Positions 49,036 through 60,710 of a stretch of DNA of 64,000 nucleotides are shown piece by piece; the stretch's first letter is position 1, and every line of letters starts with the position of its first letter. The position numbers were made by a program, and so were the translations under genes. Location of the stretch: contig CM055909.1 in NCBI GenBank assembly GCA_029582155.1, forward strand, positions 20,308,798-20,372,797. The letters are read 5' to 3'. The notes beneath the pieces are model-generated. The model was not told where the DNA came from. It did no database searches and saw nothing but the letters and a program-made list of their open reading frames with translations. This DNA comes from Panopea generosa (taxonomy: Eukaryota; Mollusca; Bivalvia; Adapedonta; Hiatellidae).

Positions 49036-52000
49036 GTATGCCTTAGAGTACTTTTAAATATGGAATGATTTAAGAAAGAGTACATTATTCTAGTGACACA
49101 CACTTTGAAGTATACCAATCTGCAGAATGTTCCTGTTAAACAAGAAGGGATGCGGGCTGTGGTTAGTATTGGCTGTTAACGCTAGGTATTGCAAGTTCAA
49201 TTCCTAGCTCAACCCAATGACCTCTCAAAATAAGCGAACTCGAAAGCGGTCAAATTAAGCTCTGAGCTTTCTTGGCAATCAAGGTAAAATCAATGAGTTT
49301 AAAGTAAATTAGGGATGCTTATCTGATGCTTATCTGAATAATGAGTCACTAAAATATGGAAATGAATTGTATCGCTATCTGGAACACAATTTGGGGGATA
49401 GCCCGCCTTTCTGCCAGAAACTGTTGTTTCATAACATAACATACAAATGAGAGTTGTGACTTTATTGGGGTTGGAGATAACTTATTGAGGTGAATTGTGA
49501 AGATTCATCTGATCAACAACTTAGACCAATTGACGACAAAAACCCTGTATGTTATTCAATCATCCTGAAAATGGGATTAACATTAAATAGTGAAACAGCA
49601 TGTTCATATATTGTATTTTTTTTATGAAACACAAACGTCAATGGAATAGCAGATGAATTATATACAAGTATTGACTTTTGTCGAGTAGAATGTAACCTAT
49701 GTAAGCGACCACCTCTGTTGAGCAGCAACTTTTCTTAAGCAGCAACGTTTGTTATTTACCATTTCTATGCGTTGAGTAAATTAAGCTTTATTAAGCATCA
49801 TCCTCTTTTAAAAAGGCTTCTTTAGCTCTTTAACACCCCAGGTGTTATGCCTCACATTACCACCTCATACCTGATCCATGCATGTATAAGTTTTTATTTA
49901 TACTCGCGCTTTGAACCAAGTCATTTTAACCAGCGGATAAGATGATTATTAAAAAATAAAAGATGATTAATGTATATATATATATGTGGTTTATGATGAT
50001 GATTATGATAATGATTATTAACTTTGATGTTTAAGTATTTCTAACCTTTAACTAGCATATTGGGTGATTATTATTTTAATTACTACTATTTATGCAGATA
50101 CTATATATGATATAAATAGGTGATTAAAAATTTACAACTAATTATTATAGATTTAAATTAAATTTCTCTACCTTGTGCAGCAAAGTGATAAATGGAACAC
50201 AGGTTATGTGTAAATTAATGTGACTATGGTTATTTACTATATGTAATACATATAGGTTAAGCCAGACACTTTCACTAATAGCACAAATAAATTTGCAGGT
50301 GGTTTCAAAATTATCTGGCTCAACCTAGACCTTCAACAGAAATGATTTCTATTGATTGTATATCTATGCACACTAATTGCGCTAGGTTCCTATGGTAAAA
50401 TTTTATTTGTAAGACAATATCGTTAGCAACCGTTTATACCAAATACCAACAGTAATTGTCAATATAAGAATATCAACAAACTAGAGTATGCCGTAAAACC
50501 CCCAACACTATTATTATTGTTGCTGGTATTGAAAGTGTGACTTAAATTGATTGTAGCTGCACAGGTATCCTATATTAAAATGAACTGTGTTTAGTATATT
50601 AGTCTTTTTTAGTTAATAGTCTTGCATAGCTCTATATTGAGTGCCCGTGATACTAATAACATCGTTTGACATTCCCTACAACCATTATACAGTAGTGTTT
50701 ACTGTTAATGGTGAACCATTGTACACGAGTACTTTGTTATTTATATACATTAAAATGTATATTCGTATTGTACACATAAAATGTAATAATAAAAATCTTC
50801 TTAAAGTGTACACATATTTTTATTTATAATATATCGGCAGGTCCCATTAAATAACAGATTGAGCTATGCAACTAGTTGTTTTTAATTAATCATTAAAAAG
50901 TGTTTGTCAGCCTTGCAATATTTTATTAGTACACCACATTATTAAATGTGACCAACTCCCGCTAAAGTTGTGTTTAAAAGTTGTTTTAATTAAATTGTGA
51001 TATTTGTAAACAAAAGCGCCCGGCAGATTGCTCTTACCTAAAAAGTGCCGTATATAAAAAATATTGTAAAAAACTCGTTATCCCCTCAGATCAGATCTGC
51101 TGAAAACTGATTAGCAAAAGTTGATCACTATATAATTTTAAAGTAGTCTTGTGTCATTCTATAATGAATATCCTGGCATTTCCTAACCACAATATCCCCT
51201 AGAACCGTACTCAGTGTTTAGTGAATACGGAGTTGCCATATAGTCCCGTAGTCAACATGATCTACGTTGCTATTTCAATGATTACAAGATATTATAATCA
51301 TTATATATTAATACACATATATAACTAGGTACAGAGCGTTTATGTTTATATTACCTGATCCAGTGTAACTCAGTGGATAAGGTCAAACACCTGTTAATAA
51401 AACTGCCAATGATAGGTTAATACCCACCAGACGATTTAACTGGATAGTAAAGGTTAAATCGCTGTAGCGCTATGATGATTCGTCCGGCAACTCTGAGATG
51501 AGATATAAAAGTACATGCTACTCTGTCAGAGGGGGAGTTCTTAGGCAGTTCTAGTTCCGAGTTCAGTTCCTAGTAGTAGGGTTCTTAGAAAGTGATGCAG
51601 CTCTCAAGTTTTAGAGTTTAGTATGTGGGTTAGGAGTGGCAGTTAGTAGGGTTAAGAGAAGCAGTGGGGTGCTTGGAAAGTTAGGATTGTTGAACTATGT
51701 AGACTAAATGGCTGGGCTGAATCAACCATTATATGGTTACGCAAGTTATGGAATTATATATTAAGATGTAGAAATTCTTTAATCACTACCTTCATATATG
51801 GTGTTACATTGGCTGTCGACTTAAGATAGGTTTGGCTATATGCAAGTAATAGATTTTGTTGAGACCGACAACTTCATTATTAACCTGAGGGGTTACTTTC
51901 AGATGAGACGGTATTTTCTGAAGGTTGATAATATTACTGTCACTCTCAAAAGAATGTTATACAATTATATTTTACCATACTAAAATTAAAAGGCTTTCTA

Positions 52001-52900
52001 AATCTGTGTATTTACTTTTAAAATAAGAAATATTTAATATTTGTATGTATACTGGTTATTCCTATTACTGCGAGTCTAAAACTTTGTCAACCATGTAAAT
52101 AATGGCATCAATAATAAAAAGTAATAAAGTTACTTAAGTATGGTGAGTAATAAACAGTTGCGGTACGAAATGTAAACAAATGCTCTGACACTAATGGGTG
52201 TGGAAGCTTTGCACTTGTCTGGGATATTGTTATTATACAGGCATTCGTGGTAATAGGTATATCGTTGTATTAGGTATACAAGGGATATATAAAAAAGAGA
52301 ATTCTGCTGGATGACATGTTCGCCTATATCACTTTATCCCAAAGTGAGGCTATGATGAAGTCTAATTATCAATGTATTGCCAAGGCTAGATAAATAACAT
52401 AAACTAAAGTAACTTTGTTTTTTCTGTAGCATTCCCATGTAAAAAATAAGTCTCTTACTTGGTAACAATGGGCGCTAGCAACCATATTAGAACAGACTTG
52501 AGACACTTTATGCCAAACATGAACAGATTTGGCTGATCAGTGTTTGAGAAAAGAATTAACCGCTCCCTACGAACCCCTAGCATCTAGATATACTTTATAG
52601 CAGTTGTAGTATTGTATTATCCTTATATCCCTTTATTTTGAATGAGAACTTGTAAGATATCCATCCATACAGTTATAATCTTAAAAGAATAATTGGTGGG
52701 GGTCACTTTACAGTGGCATTATTAAATTTACCCCAACCCATATTATCCATATATGTCCTATACCAGGTGTAACTGTTTCAGTACACATGTATCCCTTTTA
52801 ATACTGTGAATGAGCCATTACTATTAATATTTAACTAGATTCACAAATACAAGAACAACATATGATCACATAACACATTTATCATGTGTTGACTTCACAA
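49036..52900. other. Low-repeat region without a confirmed gene
   Basis: Dispersed-repeat pieces are present. About 49700-49850 contains AAGCGACCACCTCTGTTGAG and TTAAGCAGCAAC, like a common mollusc MITE. About 49890-49965 repeats 485-560. About 51359-51425 has tRNA-like boxes (TAACTCAGTGGATAAGG). A TATA-like ATATAAAAG lies near 51503. An exon-like segment at 52459-52532 on the minus strand (acceptor TTCTTTTCTCAAACACTGAT plus CAG, donor CAA/GTAAGA) is open in two frames. No gene can be asserted. Confidence 0.45.
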
Positions 52901-52949
52901 GTCTGTTCAGTTAAGAATGATCTTACTGTTTTTGAGAACAAGTCCAAAA

Positions 52950-53335
52950 TGTGAATTGTTTTTAGGCCCCACCCACAGGTCTAAACCGTGAGACCCAGGA
53001 ACATGCAATTCACAATATTTATAAAGGACCCATATACGTTCATAATCATGCTCACCATTTGTTTCCCAGTGCTTCCTATATTAAGAAGATTTTCAAAGTT
53101 TACCTTGAATTTTACTCTTCTGGCCCGGCCCCGCTCCTAGGGGAGTCGGGACCATACAATTCATGATCAGCAAAGCTGCATACAACATTTCAATACCATT
53201 GAGCATACAGTTTTTGAAAAGAAGTTAAAAATGTCAATTGTTTATCGACGGACACCTGACGATGCACAATAACAGACAAAAGGCGATTGCAAAAATGTCC
53301 CTTGAGACAGTCTCAGGTGACTTTAAAATAGAATG
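52950..53335 (+). mobile_element. Dispersed mollusc-type repeat ending in a hairpin
   Basis: The 3' part reads ATCGACGGACACCTGACGAT, AACAGACAAAAGGCGATTGC, then a hairpin at 53297-53321 (GTCCCTTGAGAC and TCTCAGGTGAC). This end structure matches a very abundant bivalve repeat that I recall (GACGGAC... then CTCACCTTGAGC/GCTCAGGTGAGC). The 5' boundary is uncertain. Confidence 0.55.
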
Positions 53336-53589
53336 TTTTGTAAAAAAAATAATTTTGATATTAAAAGCAGAGAACGAATATACAAATCTAGACACCAATT
53401 TAATATTATTGTTGAGAGAGTGACATTGTCTTTATAGATATATAGATATATATGTATGTGTATTATTTATATTTTATACACCAACTTTTTTATCATACAC
53501 AACACATACTGACAAAATGAAAATATGTAGAAGCACAGATGTTCTATACAGCCTTGTGAGGGTTCATTTTTAGTTTAAAATTTGTTTGT

Positions 53590-53778
53590 TTTACTTCGAT
53601 TGTGTAACAAGTTCTTACAACATAGGCCAATCATGCTCGAAGTATTCCTGGTAAGAACCAGTACTAAGCATATGTGGAGAAGTGTCGTGCTCAAGGACAC
53701 CACACATAGCCGTGGCGGAGGATCGAACCCACGACCCTCTGATCATGGGTTTGGTGCTATACCACTGGACCACGCGCT
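53590..53778 (-). mobile_element. tRNA-derived SINE, family B
   Basis: The minus strand begins AGCGCGTGGTCCAGTGGTAT, has GGTCGTGGGTTCGATCCTCC as box B, then GTGTCCTTGAGCACGACACT. It aligns along its full length with 1664-1853. Confidence 0.85.
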
Positions 53779-54864
53779 TATTTTTGGATGGTAGTGTAAT
53801 TATTACTGGGTATTAAATCATACAAATTTATTTATTAACAATTGAACTATATCATTATAGAAACATGCAGACACATCAAATGTCTTTGCCTTGATGTAGA
53901 AAATTATCTACTGCCTGTCTGTGCAGTCTTCTGAAAGTGCAAATAGCGATATCATCACCAGGGTCGTGTAAACAAACAGAGTGGCATCATATGTCCTCTT
54001 GTGTAGATATTCTCCTGCATTCCTCTGCCAGTTCATATTTCAAAGGCAGTTACTAAAAGCAGTTATTATGCATAACCCCATGTAAATATAGCTGATTTCG
54101 GAACATTCTTTCCAGTTTCCATTTCTGTATGAAGTTACTTGTAATCACGATGTGAAATACTTATTATTCTCACTTGTTTCACATCCTTTACTTTTCATCT
54201 GAAAGTTGTGTAACTGAAAATGGTACTCTGATGGTTCGCAGACATAACTTCATCGAGAAGCAGATAAGCCAGTTGCTTTCTTACTTCTTTTTGACATATC
54301 TGCTAAGTATATTTTGGTACCAGAAAAGTTTTTCATAAACCATGCTATACTCCTCACATATCAGTCTTACAAGGAATTCCCTCATAGGTTATGAAGGACC
54401 AAAACTAATTATTAACTGACCATCCTGAAAAATCAATTATACATATATGAATGTAAGAGTGGTTGAAACTAAAGAAAATATATGTTAGAATGAAATATTC
54501 CTGCAAGATAATTTAACAAAAGTGACAGGAAGGAGAGCGCACCAAACTACTCTAAAATAATAAAAATGTGCGAAACATTTAATATTAACTATTTGAAAAT
54601 ATTACTTGTTATTAAGCAAATGTCTAATAAACAAAATTTTCTTAAAGTGGTACTTACTCATGTACAATTAAAACAGTCAAATAGAACCATTATAAAGGAA
54701 AAAGATTTGTAAACTTCAAAATATCATTTTGTAATTACAAGTATGCTTGTAACAATAATTATATAGAATTATTGCATCATGAAAGCTTACGTTTCCTTGA
54801 CATTTGATATTATCTTAAAAAATTATGGAATTTAAAAACGAAAGAAAGATCCTTTTAAAAAGCT
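53779..54864. other. Unassigned region with weak exon-like frames on the minus strand
   Basis: Three minus-strand pieces look protein-like. At about 54384-54299, EFLVRLICEEYSMVYEKLFW is followed by a GTAAGA donor. At about 54034-53905, GEYLHKRTYDATLFVYTTLV is followed by ISLFAL and a stop. At about 53933-53880, RLHRQAVDNFLHQGKDI is followed by a stop and an AATAAA near 53830. They do not join into one consistent reading, so they stay unassigned. Confidence 0.25.
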
Positions 54865-54967
54865 TTTATTGATATTTACCACTCAAACTGAGGTTTCTAT
54901 TTTTTCCAGGTGTTCATCTCATTCATATATGTGTCAGCCTCATCAAACAATGGAAATTCATAAACTC
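54865..54967 (-). CDS. Candidate terminal exon with stop and poly(A) signal
   Basis: On the minus strand a strong acceptor (TTTTTTTCTGTGTTGCAG) ends at 54968. The exon begins at 54967 and, with two bases left over from a split codon, reads VYEFPLFDEADTYMNEMNTW-KK to a TAG at 54897-54899. AATAAA lies at 54865-54870, about 27 bases past the stop. That arrangement suits a last coding exon with a short 3' end. The family is not recognised. Its entry phase does not match the end of the exon at 56081-56193, so at least one further exon, or a different reading (phase 0 gives a shorter tail ending at another stop), would be needed to join them. Confidence 0.45.
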
Positions 54968-54997
54968 CTGCAACACAGAAAAAAAGCATTTATGAGA

Positions 54998-55192
54998 TAC
55001 AGTTGAACTTCTATGGCTTGAACCAGACGGGACTGGACAAAACAGTTCGTGTTAAGGGTTGTTTGAGTCAAGTAGTGTATTAATCAATATCATCCATGTA
55101 CCATACGTGTACATACTTCGACCATGATAAATAATTCGAGTTATATGTGGTGTTTGAGACATCCGTGTTTGTGTCAACGAAGCTTTACTGTA
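54998..55192. mobile_element. MITE with TACAGT ends, ~195 bp
   Basis: The left end TACAGTTGAACTTC and the right end GAAGCTTTACTGTA are inverted repeats. The interior has TTCGAGTTATATGTGGTGTT and TTGAGACATCCGTGTTTGTG. TACAGT-type ends and TA targets are typical of Tc1/mariner-type MITEs, and this sequence resembles a common mollusc repeat I recall. Confidence 0.65.
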
Positions 55193-55394
55193 CATGAACT
55201 TATATGTGAAAAAAACTTAAGACAAGATAGTACTCATGAAAAAAATACACTAAAAGCTCAACTAAAAAAAATAGGACTTGGAGAGGTCTGGGCAAACTGA
55301 TATAAAGCATGTTACCACCACATCATTGTAGTCCTAACTTTCATAATCATAAAGTTGGATTTTAGAAAGAGACCGAATTTCTATGTTAAGGTGT

Positions 55395-55601
55395 TTAAGA
55401 CCGTCTATATTTAGAAATGGGGATCTCGTTGCAAATTTTGCCCTCCAATTAAAATATTGATTATGTCACATTTTGGTGGATTTGACATACCAAACCATTT
55501 GAATTCTATTTCTTGATGATAATGAGATGCTTTTTATCTATTTTAATAATAACTCTACTTTTTAAGACATTTATAGTTTTTTCCTGATATGATCCCTTTA
55601 A
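55395..55601 (+). mobile_element. 5'-truncated copy of the TTAA MITE
   Basis: It matches the right part of 14319-14838: GATTATGTCAC, TTTGACATACCAAACCATTT, AATGAGATGC and the terminal CTGATATGATCCCT followed by TTAA. The left inverted repeat is not found. Confidence 0.75.
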
Positions 55602-55837
55602 GAAATCATTGTTTTTATGTCCGCTGAAGGATGATATTTACTATTTGCACATTTAAGGGTAGTCGATCTTAATTCTCTTATAGTTTAATATGAATAGCAT
55701 ACTATACTAACTGTATTCATGCGTATGTACACTAATTCTATTGTATGATTGTATATTATGAGACAGAAATAAAGTATCTGTATTATTGTATACATTGTTA
55801 TATATAATCTTCTTACTGATTTTGTAAATTCTATATT

Positions 55838-56072
55838 TGAGGGTCTGGTTAGCTCTACAGGTAGGGTATCTGACTGTGAGTTCAACTTACCTGACCACAG
55901 TCTCTGTGATGAATGACACTGCCACTCGTCTCTCACCAATGATTCATATGGGAAAGTTATAAGTTACTTGTAGAGATGGGTGTGCTGGAGTACTTGTAAA
56001 CCTTCCAGGATCACAGGAAAGAGTGGTTAGGTTAACTGATCGTCTATTAACCTTTGATGGTGTAAAAATGAC
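55838..56072 (+). mobile_element. Eroded tRNA-derived SINE, family A
   Basis: The head GGTCTGGTTAGCTCTACAGG and TATCTGACTGTGAGTTCAAC show a deletion in the tRNA part. The body keeps CACTCGTCTCTCACCAATGA, GTGTGCTGGAGTACTTG and GTGGTTAGGTTAACTGATCG, and the tail is GTGTAAAAATGAC. It lies in the intron directly next to the exon at 56081. Confidence 0.75.
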
Positions 56073-56080
56073 AAACTTAC

Positions 56081-56193
56081 TTGATTATTTGGCTTGTTGT
56101 ATTGTATGTAAAGGTCCAACTCAGAAACAATACAAGGAGGTGATTCATGCACTCCTTGTGTTGTCTTTATCAATACGTCCATTACTCCAAATG
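56081..56193 (-). CDS. Candidate internal exon, 113 nt
   Basis: The minus strand has a pyrimidine-rich acceptor (ACTTTCCTCTTTTGTAG) ending at 56194 and a consensus donor CAA/GTAAGT starting at 56080. Between them one frame is open for all 37 complete codons, preceded by two bases of a split codon: FGVMDVLIKTTQGVHESPPC, then IVSELDLYIQYNKPNNQ. The other two frames contain stops. If joined to the CAG/GTAGAA donor at 57126, the split codon is GCA and the upstream frame reads AAPVVHS. I do not recognise the protein. It is the best-supported exon in the window, but support is from splice signals and openness only. Confidence 0.5.
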
Positions 56194-56204
56194 CTACAAA
56201 AGAG

Positions 56205-56705
56205 GAAAGTAAACTACATCAGCACACACATAAGCAGATTGAGAAATTAGCCCATCAATCATAGATGTAATTTGTTTTCTTTCCTTATGTAGGATGTTCT
56301 TGAGCAAGACACCTACCCAGGAAAACTAAGTGGATGTGAGTTCACAATCAACGTAAAAGGTCACTTACTTATACATTAATATAGCATTTTTATTGTCATG
56401 TGTTTGTTTGATTTAAGATCTTAATAAGATTTCCAAGTCTTCGTGATTTTTAAAAGAACAGTGCAATTAAGGGGAACTTGGGCCTTTATTTAAAGATCTA
56501 GCAGATCAAATGCACTCTCACAATGCATTATTTAGAAAGCTTGTAATCCTTTTGGGAGTCATACCCAATACACGTAAAATAACTCATTGAACTTCTATCT
56601 GCTATATTAATAATATGTGCACTTTGTGCATGCAGGTAATGAAAAAAATATTTTTGAGAGGGTGCATACTGCAATATGAGAAAGAGAGAGATACAAAGGA
56701 GCCGA
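56205..56705. other. Intron-like spacer, nothing firm
   Basis: A short piece near 56292-56345 (TTCTTGAGCAAGACACCTAC) resembles the body of SINE family B in plus orientation. No exon can be supported. Confidence 0.4.
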
Positions 56706-56706
56706 C

Positions 56707-56707
<1 letters not shown>

Positions 56708-56751
<44 letters not shown>

Positions 56752-56787
56752 GCAGACAGAGAGAAAAAGAGAGAGAGAGGGGTAGAC

Positions 56788-56866
<79 letters not shown>

Positions 56867-56880
56867 GGGGGGGGGGGGAA
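56708..56880 (+). repeat. (GA)n and (GACA)n microsatellite
   Basis: GA repeats at about 56708-56750 are followed by GACA repeats at about 56788-56867 and a G-run. These create artefactual Arg/Glu- and Cys/Leu/Ser-rich frames on the two strands. The tract would lie in the first intron of the minus-strand gene model. Confidence 0.97.
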
Positions 56881-57125
56881 GATAGAGAGAGAAGGAGAGA
56901 TAGCTTATACATATGGATAACCAACTGTGAAAGGAAAGTCAAACGTAAACAAACGAGATCATGATGTCGCGAAAATCAACACACTCCCGTATTGTACATG
57001 TGCTGTAATTATATTTGTACGTCATACTCATTCTATTATTAGTTCTCAATATTCCATCGTTTCATATCATATAAGAATTAAAAATATATCAATATATATG
57101 AAATATATTTGTTAAAAAATTCTAC

Positions 57126-57290
57126 CTGAATGTACCACGGGCGCCGCTATCTTGGAAGTAATCAAGGCGGGGCAAGGCGGGTTCAAAATAGTCACATGAC
57201 GTTGAATATCACAAGTTGACACGAAATGTACCTCAGAATTGGACGTCAAGCGGTTACCGACAGAGGGGATGTTTTGATTGGCCGGCTTGT
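57126..57290 (-). promoter_or_regulatory. Candidate promoter and first exon of the minus-strand gene
   Basis: On the minus strand CTTCCAAGATAGCGGCGCC (57140-57158) combines an ETS-like CTTCC with a YY1-like AAGATGGCGG core (A instead of G at one base), a common start-site arrangement in animal housekeeping genes. A CCAAT box (GGCCAATCAAAA) lies about 120 bases upstream at 57275-57283. A donor, CAG/GTAGAA, starts at 57125. The segment is GC-richer than its surroundings. In the frame that continues into the exon at 56193 there is ATA where an ATG would suit (ATAGCGGCGCCC), so the start codon is unresolved. Confidence 0.4.
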
Positions 57291-57879
57291 GACAATGGCT
57301 GCATGTGGTATAGTTTATATTTGGCTTGACAGACAGATAGTATAGTGGCGATGATCACTTCATGATAGGCTCTGATTAGTGTCTTGCGAGATCATCGCCT
57401 CTGATCTAGACCTGTATTTTGTACGTGTGTTTCGTCATTACACAATTATTAAAACTGATACAAAAAAAAAAAGATAAAAACTTAAATGTTCAAATTTGCT
57501 TGAATATCGCGTTCTCAGTGATGCGTTACGGAATGTTTAACGACATAGTATTTACTATGGGTCTGTGTTTTTTGTGTGACGAATTATTATTAAAATCAAA
57601 AGGTAAAACATATTAAAATGGCGTCTTTAAACACTTGGTGAAACTTGAATGCGTAAATACGTTTTTAATAAGTAGCTAGAAGACATGCTTGTAACTGTGT
57701 GATTTATTCAAAATAGTAATAACAAATAAACACTTTGTTATTTCTGAGGTCAAAGTTCAATATTCAACCTTTTTTTGAAAAATCGTATTTAATTTTTGAT
57801 AGAATTTGATTTAAATACACACACATTGTTAAAAGAGAGGATATGCTTTTTTATTTAAGTATCTATCCATATACATGTC
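57291..57879. other. No recognisable gene
   Basis: Unique-looking sequence upstream of the candidate promoter. The short plus frame at 57419-57616 lacks an ATG at its start and any known motif. Confidence 0.5.
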
Positions 57880-58095
57880 CCTCGCTAACGATCCTTGTAT
57901 AAACTACTGGTAACTGCCGTGTCATAATTGTAACACGGGTTCAATCCCCGTCTTATCAGCCCATGAGTAGTACAGGCAGTATTTTCTTCATGTCTCGTAA
58001 GTTACTCCGCGCTACTTAGATTAATATGGATGTGCTTTATGTAGTTTGAAATGAATGAATGAATGAATGAATAAATGAATAAATGAATGGATGAG
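57880..58095 (+). mobile_element. tRNA-derived SINE-like element with GAAT tail
   Basis: Box B-like CACGGGTTCAATCCCCGTC follows TGGTAACTGCCGTGTCATAA. A body with GTAAGTTACTCCGCGCTACT ends in (GAAT)n at about 58050-58090. It belongs to none of families A, B or C. Confidence 0.55.
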
Positions 58096-58567
58096 TGAAT
58101 GGAGTTTTATGGCGTACAACCCATTGTAGATTATTCGACGCCAAGGATGATTCAAAGTTCACTCTACATGTACAAAAACAAGAAATACCATACAATTTAA
58201 AAAAAAATCAATAAAAGAATATGCAGAACTAACCTAGAACCTTGACACCTGCAGAACTGCAAATTCAAATTCTATCTTATAACTCAGATTGTCGATTCTT
58301 AAGAGATTCATGAGGAACAATGATCATATTCTTACCATCACTCAAATGGCTCTTTTAAACCACGCAGGGGTTGATAATTAAACTACAAAAATGAATATGA
58401 TAAAAAATTATAAAATGAACATGACACCTATTCGGAAGATTCCTTCCCCTCTGCAGAGATCGACAGTAATTATCTCTTTTCCCGGAACCACATGGGTCAT
58501 GTAGTTTGGTTCCTTATCGATGTATTGTCTGAATATTAAGCGTTATTATCTATGCCATCGATGACTA
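58096..58567. other. No recognisable gene
   Basis: Unique-looking sequence. TTTTATGGCGTACAACCC near 58105 may be part of another dispersed repeat, but I cannot support that. Confidence 0.4.
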
Positions 58568-58741
58568 AGAGATGATCAGTTTACCTAACCACTCTTTCCT
58601 GGGATCTTTGAAAGTTAACCAGTACTCGAGCATTCCAATTTCTGCAAGTATCATCACAGACGCTGTGATAGGGCGGAGATTCAAACGTTTAACCCTTGGA
58701 TTGATAGTCAGACGCGCTACCGACTGAGCTAATCGGACCCT
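58568..58741 (-). mobile_element. tRNA-derived SINE, family A, internally deleted
   Basis: The minus strand begins GGTCCGATTAGCTCAGTCGG, carries AGCGCGTCTGACTATCAATC, and later GAGTACTGGTTAACTTTC and GTGGTTAGGTAAACTGATC. Part of the middle is missing relative to 40761-41037. Confidence 0.82.
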
Positions 58742-58794
58742 CATTATTGATGTAAATTAGACGTTCGGATTCCTAACCACTATTGTATCTCTGC

Positions 58795-60710
58795 AGAATT
58801 TAACCGTTCTTGTTATCGTTTCCTTATGTGACGTCTGTGAGCCAGTGCTACTGTGTTTTAACCGTTCTTGTTATCGTTACCTTATGTGACGTTTATGAGC
58901 CGGTGCTACTGTGATTTCACCGTTCTTGTTATAGTTACCTTATGTGACGTCTGTGGGCCGGTGCTACTGTAATTTCACCGTTTTTGTTATAGTTACCTTA
59001 TGTGACGTCCGTGAGCCTTTGCTACTTTGTTTTTGTAGTTCTTGTTATCGGTACCTAATGTGACGTCAGTGAGCCGGTACAACTGTGTTTTCATCGTTCT
59101 TGTTATAGTTACCTTATGTGACGTCTGTGAGCAGGTGCTACTGTGTTTTCACAGTTCTCGTCTGTGAGCCGGTGCTACTGTGTTTTAACCGTTCTTGTTA
59201 TCGTTACCTTATGTGACGTCTGTGGGCCTGTGCTACTGTGTTTTAACCGTTTTTGTTATTGTTACCGTATGTGACTTCTGTGGGCCGTTGCTACTGTGTT
59301 ATAACCGTTCTTGTTATCGTTACCTTATGTGACGTCTGTGGGCCGATGCTATTGTGTTTTTCTGTTCTTGTTATCGTTACCTTATGAGACGTCTGTGAGC
59401 CGGTGCTACTGTGTTTTCACCGTTTTTGTTGTCGTTACCTTATGTTACGTCAGTGAGCCGGTGCTACTGTGTTTTCACCGTTTTTGATGTAGTTACCTTA
59501 TGTGACGTCTGTGAGCAGGTGCTACTGTGTTTTCACAGTTCTCGTCTGTGAGCCGGTGCTACTGTGTTTTAACCGTTCTTGTTATCGTTACCTTATGTGA
59601 CGTCTGTGGGCCTGTGCTACTGTGTTTTAAACCGTTTTTGTTATTGTTACCGTATGTGACTTCTGTGGGCCGTTGCTACTGTGTTATAACCGTTCTTGTT
59701 ATCGTTACCTTATGTGACGTCTGTGGGCCGATGCTATTGTGTTTTTCTGTTCTTGTTATCGTTACCTTATGTGACGTCTGTGAGCCGGTGCTACTGTGTT
59801 TTCACCGTTTTTGTTGTCGTTACCTTATGTTACGTCAGTGAGCCGGTGCTACTGTGTTTTCACCGTTTTTGATGTAGTTACCTTATGTGACGTCTGTGAG
59901 CAGGTGCTACTGTGTTTTCACAGTTCTCGTCTGTGAGCCGGTGCTACTGTGTTTTAACCGTTCTTGTTATCGTTACCTTATGTGACGTCTGTGGGCCTGT
60001 GCTACTGTGTTTTAAACCGTTTTTGTTATTGTTACCGTATGTGACTTCTGTGGGCCGTTGCTACTGTGTTATAACCGTTCTTGTTATCGTTACCTTATGT
60101 GACGTCTGTGGGCCGATGCTATTGTGTTTTTCTGTTCTTGTTATCGTTACCTTATGAGACGTCTGTGGGCCGATGCTATTGTGTTTTTCTGTTCTTGTTA
60201 TCGTTACCTTATGAGACGTCTGTGAGCCGGTGCTACTGTGTTTTCACCGTTTTTGTTGTCGTTACCTTATGTTACGTCAGTGAGCCGGTGCTACTGTGTT
60301 TTCACCGTTTTTGATGTAGTTACCTTATGTGACGTCTGTGAGCAGGTGCTACTGTGTTTTCACAGTTCTCGTCTGTGAGCCGGTGCTACTGTGTTTTAAC
60401 CGTTCTTGTTATCGTTACCTTATGTGACGTCTGTGGGCCTGTGCTACTGTGTTTTAAACCGTTTTTGTTATTGTTACCGTATGTGACTTCTGTGGGCCGT
60501 TGCTACTGTGTTATAACCGTTCTTGTTATCGTTACCTTATGTGACGTCTGTGGGCCGATGCTATTGTGTTTTTCTGTTCTTGTTATCGTTACCTTATGTG
60601 ACGTCTGTGGGCCGATGCTATTGTGTTTTTCTGTTCTTGTTATCGTTACCTTATGAGACGTCTGTGAGCCGGTGCTACTGTGTTTTTACCGTTTTTATTG
60701 TGATTTCTGT
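58795..60710 (+). repeat. ~58-bp minisatellite with 385-bp higher-order units
   Basis: Units carry CCGTTCTTGTTATCGTTACC, TTATGTGACGTCTGTGGGCC and GGTGCTACTGTGTTTT. The marker GAGCAGGTGCTACTG occurs at 59129, 59513, 59898 and 60340, giving higher-order spacings of about 385, 385 and 442 (385 plus one unit). Higher-order copies are nearly identical, while units within them differ. Most units contain TGACGTC, a CRE-like core, which may be incidental. Confidence 0.95.

Noticed and set aside
51495..51700. Solo LTR with TATA box near 51503
   Set aside because: There is a TATA-like motif, but no paired copy, no clear TG...CA ends and no target duplication.
56607..56942. Cys/Leu/Ser-repeat and Arg/Glu-repeat proteins
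   Set aside because: They are translations of the GA and GACA microsatellites.
53880..57165. One complete gene model joining all minus-strand exon-like pieces
   Set aside because: Phases and in-frame stops conflict between the 54.9-kb terminal exon and the pieces below it, so a joined model would be speculative.
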